64,000 nt of DNA from Sclerurus mexicanus (taxonomy: Eukaryota; Chordata; Aves; Passeriformes; Furnariidae), in contig VWZF01001856.1 of the NCBI GenBank assembly GCA_013396755.1, positions 933,710 to 997,709 on the forward strand, read 5' to 3'. The translations under genes and the position numbers were made by a program. Shown here in pieces: positions 1-10,374 of this stretch. The notes under the pieces were generated by a model, which had not been told where the DNA came from, made no database searches, and saw only the letters and a list, made by a program, of their open reading frames with translations. Within the stretch, counting starts at the first letter, position 1. Every line of letters begins with the position of its first letter.

Positions 1-788
1 AATCTGTGATGCAGCACACACTTGAGAGACACCTAGTTACATACACTTCAAATGAATCATCACAGGAATTAACACAAGCAGCTGAAGAAAATTGGAAGAG
101 TTGCTCTTCATTGATTATTCTTAAAAAATGATTAAAAAAAAAAAGTAAAATACAACACTATAGATACAAGTTATGCCAGAATGGAATACCAAAATCTGTT
201 CTGACAAGGAAAAGCAGGAGGAGGAGAAAGATGTGCTTGTATGCACGTCAACGTGAAAGTATGAACATAGACACAGAGGAAGGGTTTTGGTTGCTTTTCA
301 AGAAATGAGTGTGCCTGAATATGCAAATGCAGCCTTACTGCTTTGGTGTTTACACCTGATTCAAATGTATACAAACACATAACAGACAGGCCATTACATA
401 TTTTTGCATATATATGTATTTATGCATGTGCACACAGACACACAAGCGTGTGCTTGACAGATCTAAGGGAAATTAAGTCTTCGTATCCTCGACTCTTCCA
501 GAGTTGTTCCCTCTGTTGATGTCAGATTTCCTTTCGCTCTTTTGGGTCTTTTGTCAGTAGTAAACATGTTACTACACCCATAAAGCTGGAAAAGCAACAA
601 ATTTTGAGTGTCCTTTTACACCTCATGCACCCTTAGCGTTCCTTATTTACAGGAGTAATAAACCAAGTAACTGCATTTTCCTGCACTCTTTGGGATCAAA
701 TGAACTAAACGAGGCTGAGTTTAACCTAAAGGTCATCCAATGGGTGTATCTAAGATAGATTTATTTCTCCACTCTTCATGTAATATTG
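1..788. other. Non-coding, nothing recognised
   Basis: AT-rich sequence without a recognisable repeat, RNA gene or plausible exon. Only short chance reading frames occur. It runs into the poly(A) stretch that flanks the first assembly gap. Confidence 0.6.
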
Positions 789-846
789 AAAAAAAAAAAA
801 NNNNNNNNNNNNNNNNNNNNNNNNNNNNNNNNNNAAAAAAAAAAAA
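789..846. other. Assembly gap inside a poly(A) run
   Basis: Thirty-four N (801-834) are flanked by 12 A on the left and 12 A on the right. The gap probably represents an unresolved A homopolymer or a poly(A)-anchored insertion rather than a scaffold join of arbitrary sequence. The true length is unknown. A second gap of nearly the same size and context lies near 41.4 kb. Confidence 0.95.
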
Positions 847-1857
847 GCCGGGAGAGCAATGTTAGAATATTTCTTGGTTCTTGCAGCTGGGACATAAATT
901 CAGAATCTTCAGTGTTCCAACTCAAGAGATAAAAAAGAGCAAACCACTAACATTTTAATTGTCACAATCTTGCTGATGATGTTTCCCATTTAAAGGTAGC
1001 TGCTGATCCCCAAAAAGACTTTTCTGTCTCTCCAGTGGCTGGCTGGGGCAAACTTTCTGTGCGTTTGAGAAAGCCAGGTCTGGAGATGTTCTGCTTTGAT
1101 TAAACAAAAACTCTTCACCATAAAATTGCAGACAAACTTGTAGAACCTCAAAGATTGACTTTTTAACCAGCATCACTCAAAGTAATGCATGAGATGATGA
1201 TTTGATGACATGATTCAGCCAGACAGTACAAGGCACAGAAGTGGCATCGCTTACTCCAAGTGAGGCAACGAGTTTTGAGATCTAAGGTGGCATCTTCCCT
1301 GCGTTGACTGCATTCCCGATGGTTTCTTCTGTAAACCTAAAGGAGTCAATCTCGTTGTCTTGGCCATGCTGAGACTTCAGGTAGGAGGCAGAAAAATTCT
1401 GTCTGAGGTTGAACTTCTCAACACATGGATGGAGCTAAAGTTAGTGACCTGTCGAGTTCCTATAAGGGCAAAGCAACTGGTTGCACGTAAATAAAGGATG
1501 AACAGACATGGAGAACAGGTAGATTTGAAATGATTTTTAGCCAGACTGAATTGTATAAACAATCCACAAGCAACAAAAGAGCCTAAAAGAGGAGATGGAG
1601 GTACCGTGTGCCTAGTGGCACATCATCAGAATAATAATATCTCACTGAAGGATACTGTGAAAAAGAAGTCCTTTCTGCGGCTATACCATGCAGTTTTGTT
1701 TGCTTTTCCTCAGAGGTATTAAAAAACATTGCAGATATGATGAGATTCACTGGAACATCAATGCACTAGAAGGATTACCCTTATGAAAACATTCCCCACT
1801 GGTTGTTTACTTCTTTTTGTCTTTCCAGGAGGCTCTGCTTCCAAAACCTTGGAGTGT
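847..1857. other. Non-coding, nothing recognised
   Basis: Unique-looking AT-rich sequence. No CR1 tail, SINE box, tRNA-like fold or credible coding frame was found by eye. Confidence 0.55.
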
Positions 1858-1886
1858 ACACACACACACACAGACACACACACACA
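1858..1886 (+). repeat. (CA)n microsatellite
   Basis: About fourteen CA units with a single G interruption at 1873, then a short TA run. The peptide read across it (Thr-His repeats) is low complexity, not a gene. Confidence 0.95.
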
Positions 1887-1889
1887 TAT

Positions 1890-3585
1890 ATTTGTAATGT
1901 ATACATATAAGAGAAACATGATACTTTTGCACTTTCCATTTACAAGTCCAACAGAAAGACATCACAGGAACGTTCTGACATTTCTGGTCACAATCACAAG
2001 CTATGCTCGCTCATAAAACAGTGTTAACTGTGGCATTCTGGCTTAATTCCAAGTTATATTCAGCTTACCTAAAAAGGTACTTTTAGGTGAAAAGGTTATT
2101 CTTCATTCCCTCTCCAGAGACCCAAGGCACATGCTGAAGACAGAACGGCTGCAGTGCTCTACCTCAGAAGTGGCTGCATTTCAGAGGTGAGGGAATAATC
2201 CCATTCGTTCAGTTGCCAGTAGATGCACACTCGTGGGGGAATCAAACTTTAAAATCGCAGGCTGGAAAATGCTTTGGGACTTTCCAGAGTAGAAAGACAG
2301 ATTTTAAAATAAAAAGCAAGGAAGGCAAGGAAACACGGAAAATGAGGAATTGATAAAGAGGGAATAAAGATAGAAAAGAACAGAGGAAAAAAGAAGTAGG
2401 AATTCAGAGTACATGAATGATTTGAGATTTTTCTAGCTGAGCTCTCAGGAAAAACCAAAATGTAGAGAAGCTTCTACCAAAATCCACAAAATTGTACCCA
2501 GTTACTGGTGGCTCGACTTGGTCTCATGATACCGGCAAAACCAGAGCAATTTAGCCATAATGGAATAAACCTTCTCCTTGTCAGAGATGTGGTTTTTCCT
2601 TCTGGTTCTCACCTGACTATTACAGCCTATAGCAGAGGCAGCAGACCTTGGGCAAAGCTAAAGCTTGGCTGTTAGTCTTTACAGACCGGGAAATGAGGGC
2701 AAAGTGAGTACAAATTTAGCCATATGTTTCTGGCTAAACTAAGAGCCAAGCAGACTTCTTGCTTCCTTGCCCTCAGCAGAAATGACTGATAGCTGAACAC
2801 AAGCTGCTGCACTAAGTTCCAGATGCATTGAGGATGTTCTTTCAGCACAGGGTCATTCATAAGCCCAAATGGTTTTGACAGAACGGATAAAATTGATTTA
2901 ACTTGAGAAAGCCATATTTATTTTATTTTTTTTTCCAGTCAGACACCCATCAGACATTAAATATACAATGCAGAGGTACAGTGATCTTGAGCCAAAGCAG
3001 ACTCTGTTCTCTTAAGAGACCTGACTGGTCTTTCAAATGTACAAAGTGCATCATCTATCTGTTTAGGAGGCTGCCATGCTTTATTAGAGTCAGATCAGCT
3101 ACATGATGGTGTGAGTCAGACAGAATTGTTCCTCCCTGGGAGTGCATTGAACTGTCAGTATCTGCCAGATCTTTGCAATATAAACTCGTGTATAAGCAGT
3201 GTCTAGAAGTGCTCCAGAAGTCCATGTACCCAGAACTCACCTATGAGGAAGGAGCCTCGTCAAGAGAGGGATGTGTGTTAGACTGAGGAGATGTTGCAAA
3301 GGGGATGAGAGATGTTTAACTGTGTATTTTAATGGGTCTTTTTGCTTATTGAAGCCACGATTGCTGGAGGAGATGGGCAATCTCCCTGGCTCTGTGTGCT
3401 TGTACAGTCCCTCAGTGCCACAGTGCACAGAACCTTCATCGAAACAGGATTATGTCCATCCGCTGCTCATTCAAGCAAAACACGTGTGGCGTGATTTCAC
3501 CCCAGCAATACGTAGCAAGAATTAATTTTAGAACCGCAGAGATTTAGGGGAGACTTTATCACCTCCCATTCTCCCAACCCACCGC
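1890..3585. other. Non-coding, nothing recognised
   Basis: A purine-rich, GGAA-containing patch lies around 2310-2400. The remainder is unremarkable AT-rich sequence. No CR1, SINE or tRNA-like segment was seen, and open frames are short and overlap on both strands as expected by chance. Confidence 0.55.
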
Positions 3586-3873
3586 CCTGTCCCGTGTTCC
3601 CCCCTCTCCTCCCCTTCCCCACCCATGTGCTCAGCTCCGCCGCTGCCCCGTGTCCTCATTGTCATTCTGCCCGTGTCCCCCCGTTCCCTCCGCTCGCCAA
3701 AGGTCAGCCCGAGGTCTGCGCTGGAGCGCTAATGGGCGAGCCAGCATCTCCTGCCGCTGCATAGGCACTTAGTCCCCGCACATCAAGGCGCGCACCGCTC
3801 CCTGCCCGCCCTCCCTCCTCTCTCTGCCTTGCAAATGACTCCGAGGAGCAGAGGCTGGTAGATGATTTAGATC

Positions 3874-3960
3874 AGGGGGGTGGTGGAAAAAGGGTGGTGG
3901 TGGTGGGGGGGAAGCACTCAATTTTTTTTTTCCCCCCCTATTTTTTTATTTTTTTTTTTG
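3874..3960 (+). repeat. G-rich then T-rich low-complexity patch
   Basis: Runs of GGTGGT and a 7-8 nt G run (3874-3912) could form a G-quadruplex on the plus strand. They are followed directly by T and C homopolymers. This patch splits the CpG-rich block in two. Confidence 0.7.
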
Positions 3961-4105
3961 AACTGGGCTCCCAGAGAGCACTCAGGGCTGCCACGCAGCG
4001 CACGACGCCTACCTGCTCAACTGCAGGGAAACAAGCTTCTGAAGGCTTTAATGGGATTTTGCCCGAGGCTGTTTTATTAAGATGTCGGCTTTTTCTGCTG
4101 CCTCT

Positions 4106-4133
4106 GCAGCTGACACCATTCACTGTCAGCTGC
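4106..4133. promoter_or_regulatory. Inverted repeat with paired E-box/TGACA motifs
   Basis: Two perfect 10-bp arms (GCAGCTGACA and its reverse complement) are separated by 8 bp. Each arm contains a CAGCTG E-box overlapping a TGACA core of the MEIS/TGIF type. It sits at the 3' side of the CpG-rich block. Binding is inferred only from motif identity. Confidence 0.45.
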
Positions 4134-4359
4134 CCCCCTTCCCCAGTCCCCCTCCTCCCGTCCCCCCCAACAATGCGCCAAATTACTCGCTTCATTTAGT
4201 GCTCATGGCTCAGCACAGGCAAATAAGAGGAAAGACTTCGACTTGACCAGATGAGTCTCAGCGAGGGGAGGTGAAAAGACACTGCTGCTTCACTGGGGGG
4301 GGGTTCAAGCAGAAAAGGGAAAAGATCAATACCGCTGGGGCTCACTCCCACTCTATTAG

Positions 4360-4620
4360 AAAGAATCATATTTCATATTAACATAGCCAATTTAGAAGCC
4401 ACATTTACATTCCTGATTTGCATCCTGGCTTTAAAAGCTCATTTGTAATGCATTGTATAATTATTGATGCCTTATATGTGAATATACCACACAGTGACAG
4501 GTTGGGAAGGGGAAGAAATGCCGTCTGGTTTCAATAAACAAACTAGTTACAAGTTTTAATGAATGTTAGTCAGTCATAAATGACTTTTTTTTTTCTTTTT
4601 CCATCTCAGATTTTTTTTAA
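4360..4620. promoter_or_regulatory. AT-rich enhancer-like block (candidate)
   Basis: Dense in ATTA/TAAT homeodomain cores, ATTTGCAT-like octamer relatives and TGAC half-sites, with no repeat signature, directly downstream of the CpG-rich block. This composition is typical of vertebrate conserved non-coding elements, but conservation cannot be assessed from one sequence. Confidence 0.3.
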
Positions 4621-4639
4621 AAAACAGAGTGGAACCGGA

Positions 4640-6708
4640 CAAGCTAATTAGGGGTTGTATATTTCAGTAACAAGAGTAAATGAGATACGGCAAGGCAGTG
4701 AAAATTGTACTGTGTAATACCCCTTTCTCCCTTGTTGTGCCTGAGTGGTAGTGGCAGAGCAAAGGATGGTTCCCTATCTAGAACAGAGCAGACTGAGGAA
4801 ATCCTGTCTGGAAGGCAAGGCACGCTTTGCAAGTGTCGTAAAACATTATGTCTGATATTTCTTATTAATTTCTCCAGGTTTCCATGTAAGCTTAAGGTGA
4901 GCTGAGAGGAGAGGAGCGGGCAGAAAAAGTAACGATGGGTGAGTCTCAGCATGCACATCCTCACCTATCTCTTAGTGGGTCATTTTTTTGACTCAAGTAG
5001 GCTGAGATTGTGACTATCATGGAATAAAATTATCTCAGCTGCATAAAGAAAGCTGAAAGGTTTCCTAAAGCTGAGGATAATACGCATCTAGACTGAGGAC
5101 TCAGTGTCTGGGCTTGCTGCCTCTGCTGAGGGCATGGATGAGAGGAAGTCTGGGCAATTCAAGCTCTTTGACTTTCAGAAGTAAAAGAGACAAGGCATAG
5201 AAACCCTCAAGAGGCCCTTATGTTTAACCCTCTCATGAGTGGGTCCCACTTTTAGCCTCTAGTCTTGACAATAAATAAAGCACCTTGATGAATTTCCTTG
5301 ACTCTCATAGGAGTTTCATCCTTTTAAGAAAAAAACTTCTTGCCAGAATATGTTGAATGAGCCTTCACAGAAAGTCCTGGGTTACTATCCAACACTTTTG
5401 AATTGGAAATTGGGAACAGAATAATGGTGATTTACCCCAGCTGAACCCAACGCCCTTTTTATGGGTTTTGAATTTTGCAATTTGTGACATCCTTCACTTC
5501 TTCATTTCATTTGTCTGATCTGTCAGAGCAAATACTTTCTGACTTGAGCTATTTGGGGGTTTCTCTTCAACCTTACTGAAATATGTTTTGCTACTTAGCA
5601 CAGGACATCAGTGGCATTTGTAGTCTAACATATTTTGGATGTTATTGTCTGCATAGACAGCGTTTGAAATGCACTTTGTTCATATGCCACATAAAAGATC
5701 AAATTCAAGCAGTACAGGTGGAAAACAGAAATAAAGGCAGTTAAATAACAAAAACATAGCCAAATATTAAAAATCTTTTCAGAAGCTACAGAAGAAATAC
5801 AAAAAATATGGTCCTTCTAGTCTGACATGGCAATTCCTACATCTACTTTTCATTCAAAACTATTTCTTGTTTTTATCAATTCATTTTATCTCTGTGCAGC
5901 TTGAGGAGACTGCCAGGGGCTGTCAACATGTATCTAGTGCATCTTCCTCATGTAGATTCAACCAAAACTGTGAGTAGGTCAGAAAAAGTGTCTCTCTTTC
6001 ATGAAATAACTTGCATTTTAGTCACACTGGATGTGAAATTGCTCAGACACTCACTGTGGTACGGGGATATTACTGTAATTCCCAATGTCCTGTGTCTCTC
6101 TCAGGTGCTGCAAGCTTGTAGAAAGGAGTCAGTGCTGGTCATGTTCATGGCCAGCCTTCTAAATGAGGACACTATTCCCTCTGACCCTGCAACATCAACT
6201 TCTTTTCTTGGTCATCTTCTAAACACTTTCCAAACAAAAAGGAGATGTAGTCCATGAGCTGTATTTCAGAAATTTCCTAGGAAGCAAAGGTAGGGGATGG
6301 ATCCTCCAGTTTCCTAGTGATTCCCAGGAGAATACTGGCATGCTGTGCTGCACCCATCTACTTCTACATCACAGATGGATCTAAAAAAGGTGGGCATAAG
6401 CAGCTAGACTGTATTGAAGAAGAAAAATTACATAGAAAAGCATTCTGAGAACATGACAAATTACACCCTGAAGAGGGATTGAGTACTGATGGCTTGAGGG
6501 TTTTCTAAACTGTCTCTTCTATAAAAGAGAGAAATTGGCTTTTTCGGTTTGCTATTCATCTTATCCTAAAGTAGACTCTAAAATACATCAAATGAATCCT
6601 GTCTTAAAAGAACTTTTTCTTTTTCCCTTTTTAAAAGAAATACTTTAAAAAATGTAATTTGCTTAGAAGCTGACAATTATCATATAGGTATCTAATATAA
6701 CATCACTT
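4640..6708. other. Non-coding, nothing recognised
   Basis: Mostly AT-rich unique sequence. A 118-codon frame occurs at 5901-6257 (+). It has no recognisable domain, no flanking splice pattern I trust, and a length within chance expectation. Confidence 0.5.
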
Positions 6709-6788
6709 TATCCCTGCCTGTGTCAGGGGGTTGGAACTAGATGATATTTAAGGTCTCTTCCGAATCAAACCATTCCATGATTCTATGA
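6709..6788 (+). mobile_element. CR1 LINE, 3' end fragment
   Basis: The copy retains the CR1 tail: the degenerate CCCTGCC..CAGGGG hairpin, GGTTGGAACTAGATGAT, a GGTCTCTTCC block and two terminal octamers ending in TTCTATGA. It is 5'-truncated to about 80 bp, as is normal for CR1, which primes at its 3' end and often stops early. Confidence 0.93.
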
Positions 6789-6789
6789 A

Positions 6790-8420
6790 TCCTAACTTTT
6801 AAGTTTAGGAGATGTCAGGCTGATGAGAAGAGATACCAACTCAGTGACCATAGCTAGAAATGTTTTGTTGCTTCCTCCTTCCTGATACAGCCCTTTCCCT
6901 GGGATTAAGTTGAAATTGAAAGCAACCAGGCTTTTCTAAGTGTTTTTGGAACGTCACCACCTGAATCAGTGACATCAATTTCACTTGCCTCTACCCGATT
7001 GTGCCTACCTAATGGTACCTTTCTACATGCACTGAAATTCAAATTCTCCCACACAATCATTTAAACTTTCAGAAGAATCCACTGGACTCACAGGGGACAC
7101 TGGTTAATGATAACAAGGGAGTAGGATCAGGGCTCAAAGCAAAGGGGAAAAAAAAAAAAAGACTTTGCTGTGGAGAATGCATGATGCATCTTCTGGTTTT
7201 AACTTCTGCCACGATTTTGCTCTGCTGCCTCCCAGTAAATACTATATATATGCACGTGACTGTGTTATGCAGAACAATTAGGAAATCACTGAAGGTGGTT
7301 GAACAGTCCACTGTGAACTGTGCATTCATGCAATTTTGGTTTATTTTCTTTCCAGAAGACACCAGTGAAAACAAATTTTTTATCAAGCATATTGAGTGTT
7401 AAAAGAGCAACAAAAGAAGAAATTCCCATAAGCTCACATGTATTCAATACAAAGGGTTACTCATGCAACATTCTGCACTTGCGACATAGCAGATCATCCC
7501 TGTAACACTGTGGGCTGGATGAAGGAATGGAAGGAGTTGAGCAACCTCAGTTTTAAGCATGTAGTTTACGTTAATCACCAAAGACTCCCATGTAATTAAC
7601 GGAGAGAGATCAGAACTTCAGGCAACTCCAGCTTTCAGGTTTCTCAAAAGAGATGAGTTCTCTTCTGGAAATATTAATCTTTCTGCTCTGATGAGATGTA
7701 GCTCAGATGAATAACACAGACCAGGCATCTAATCTTTAGATGACTAGCTTTCCAAAATTAAAGATGTCAGCAAGGATTCAGGCTTGCCAAAAGGTTGTTA
7801 TGCCAATTACCTGGCTGTCAGGCGCACACCTGGCCTTTCCCAAGGCAGAAGTGTTGACTATGTAGAGAATTTGGACACTTTAGGAAGATAGGTTATGACT
7901 GTAATACTCAGTAGAAACATAGGTTTGACTGCTCTGGGAATTAGAAAAGTAATAATAATGTTCATATGAGGCTGAGACTCTCTGAGTGAGTTTCCTTGGG
8001 GTTTTTTTGTACCTTATTAAGAACAAGATTGCAACATACATTCTGCAAAATGCCTTCTCTGCACTAGAGCAATGTGGATATGACAAAAACATTCTGCTAT
8101 AAACTTTGTGCCTTGCTGAGAAATCATATACTCCAGAGGAATATGAGTATATATGTTTCCTCTCCATCTAAAAATGTAGGTAGAAGTAAACGCAGATACA
8201 TGCATATACAGACACATATTTGTGTATTATCCCCATATGCACATGTAGTTTTTAGTGTCTTTTACAGTTAGAGAAGAGGTTTGCCTTCAGGTATTTCAAT
8301 TTAATGATATGAAGCACCTCAGCTACGCTATAACTGTTGAACTGAATTTTGTTTTGCATTTTGATTATAAATTAGAAGAACAGTACATTAACTCTGTTTT
8401 GAGGATAAGATTTTTAAAAA
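6790..8420. other. Non-coding, A run only
   Basis: Contains a 13-A run at 7148-7160. No CR1, SINE or RNA gene was recognised; reading frames are short and overlapping. Confidence 0.5.
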
Positions 8421-8424
8421 GCTC

Positions 8425-8570
8425 TGTTTATTAAGCTGCTGCCATGGCAATATTTGCAGCATACATTACATTTATAATTGACTTATTAAAACTTATACAC
8501 TGCAAATTATAGTGTTAGCACCCACAGGCTAAAAAATCATCAAAATATATAATGGCAATTTAAGAAGTTT
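8425..8570. promoter_or_regulatory. AT-rich enhancer-like block (candidate)
   Basis: Dense TTAT/ATTA/TAATTG cores, a GCCATGGC palindrome and ATTTGCA elements, with no repeat signature. It resembles conserved non-coding enhancers in composition only. Confidence 0.22.
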
Positions 8571-9525
8571 TGTATCCACAAATGGGATTTTTTATCTGGT
8601 GTTCTCTTGTTCTAATGTTTTACTCACAGCTTTTGCAATATTCAAATACGTAGCTGGAATGCTGCAAAGACATATTGAAAGGAAAGCACAGCAGGAAGAG
8701 ACTCAGAAGATGTATTGAGTGATAACACAAAAAAAAGAACCAATGTATAGCAACATATGACTATTTCAGGGAGGTTTTACTTCAGACTTAAAGGAAAGGT
8801 AGGGGGGTCAACCGGGTGATCTTTTACTCTAACTATGGATAATGTAGACTAATCCCTCACACCTTGAATGTCACTATGTTCCAATCTACATTATTGGACC
8901 AATGGAGATTAACACAGCAAAGATTGCAAGAAATTCAGAAATAAGAGCTATAAAAAGAGCTGACCTCCTAATGAGATCTAATGAGGCCCTAATGGCTGCC
9001 ATAAAAACTTTTATCCTCCTACTGTATGGGTTCCCACAAAAGAGCAAACAAGAAGTGTGATGATAAACCCCAGTTTATACAAGCTTCAACTCGAATTCCT
9101 TGGAATATAGTTAGGGACAAATCAATGACATGGACTTTTTCAGGCTTGGTGGCACTACACAGAAGTGGTTGGTAGGTCAGAGATGGGGCTGAGGAACTAC
9201 CAGGCAAGCAGGACAGGAGGAAACAGTGCAAAGCTGTGAGTGACAGTCTCTGCCAGGTTATGGTATAACCCAGCTGCATAACCCATGGCTGTAGGACTTT
9301 AGGCACTATGGCATTCCTGATTCTGCAGTGACTCTTTTCCTTCAGCTTGTCCACATGAGTAAGTAGCCAAAGATATGTTGACCTGGAGATATTGGCTCTT
9401 ATCTTCCAGTAGTCAGGACAAGAGGTTTAAATTTAGACCTTGTTTGCAGAAACCATTGACAGAAATGAGAAAAACAAAGACACAGAATGGCTGATGTTCA
9501 GAAAGATCTTAAACAATTGTAGGAA

Positions 9526-9559
9526 TTTATTTTCCTATTGTAGGTGGTTTATTTTCCTA
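9526..9559 (+). repeat. Short direct repeat
   Basis: The 12-bp word TTTATTTTCCTA occurs at 9526-9537 and 9548-9559 (22-bp period). It probably arose by local slippage. Confidence 0.7.
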
Positions 9560-10336
9560 ATAATAGGAATAAAGCACATAGAAAACAGTGTCACACAATC
9601 AGCAGAAACAATACAAGGATCTAAGTGTGACCCAAATTCTTCTGGAGAAGTAGCCAAAGATCAGAAAGGACACCTTAATATGCTCTTAAGGGCAATGAAT
9701 CTTCTTTATTGACTATTTTGATCTCATCTCCATTGACTGTAAAAGGAACTTACCTGGTTTGAATAGATAGACCTGCATTGCTCTTCTGCAGACATTGAAA
9801 TGTCAGTTCCTCAATATGGAGTTGTGTGTCACTTTTTCAGGATAAGCATTTAATGCTTAGTTGGTACGACTTGAGTGAGATGTATTGCGTGCTACAGACC
9901 ATGTCTAAAATCACAAAACCAAACCAAGTCGGGGATTTAGCTGATTCCCACTTTTGTGACGCTGCTACAAATCTGCTCACCTCTCTTGTGGCAGTTCAAG
10001 CACTGGGATTTAAAATGCAAAATGTGCTGGGTTACAAATTCGTCTGACACAGGTTCATTTACACCGAGGCTTTTGAAGCCAAGGTACCTTGTCACGAAAC
10101 TGCACACTCCTGGGTGTCTCACTTCCCCTTTTTGCTTTGAAAGCTTCTCTTTTTGCTTCCCCAACTCAGCAAAGAATCAGAGAGAAATAGTGGGAAAGTT
10201 TCAGCAAGTTCCTTCCACTGTAGGGTTTTGTGCAAGATCTATCACAGAAATGTATCATGCTCTGAAATTTGACAGAGATGTGACAAGCCTAAGGTATTCT
10301 GGGCTGCTCAGAGCCAAGAATGCATTCTGAAATTAT

Positions 10337-10374
10337 GTGACATTCACTTCACTGAGGTGTTTACTGAATGTCAC
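10337..10374. repeat. Short inverted repeat
   Basis: Perfect 10-bp arms GTGACATTCA and TGAATGTCAC are separated by 18 bp. It could form a hairpin, but it has no element boundaries or known motif beyond this. Confidence 0.7.

Larger units (their letters stand above)
3590..4190. promoter_or_regulatory. CpG-island-like block
   Basis: By hand count there are about 20 CpG dinucleotides in the roughly 250 bp from 3592 to 3843, and about nine more to 4190. The block is strongly C-rich and is interrupted by a G-rich then T-rich low-complexity patch (3874-3960). In birds such blocks usually mark promoters or poised developmental regulatory DNA, and nothing else in the window is comparable. An exact E2F-type GCGCCAAA lies at 4175-4182. 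No open frame within it looks protein-coding, and I cannot tell whether it drives a transcript or in which direction. Confidence 0.55.

Noticed and set aside
3880..4199. Overlapping open frames inside the CpG-rich block
   Set aside because: Frames on both strands arise from stop-poor GC-rich and homopolymer sequence; the peptides are low complexity.
5901..6257. 118-codon plus-strand frame
   Set aside because: No recognisable domain, no supporting splice structure, and length within chance range.
9843..9859. 17-bp palindrome TAAGCATTTAATGCTTA
   Set aside because: Short AT-rich palindromes are expected by chance; no partner structure or known site.
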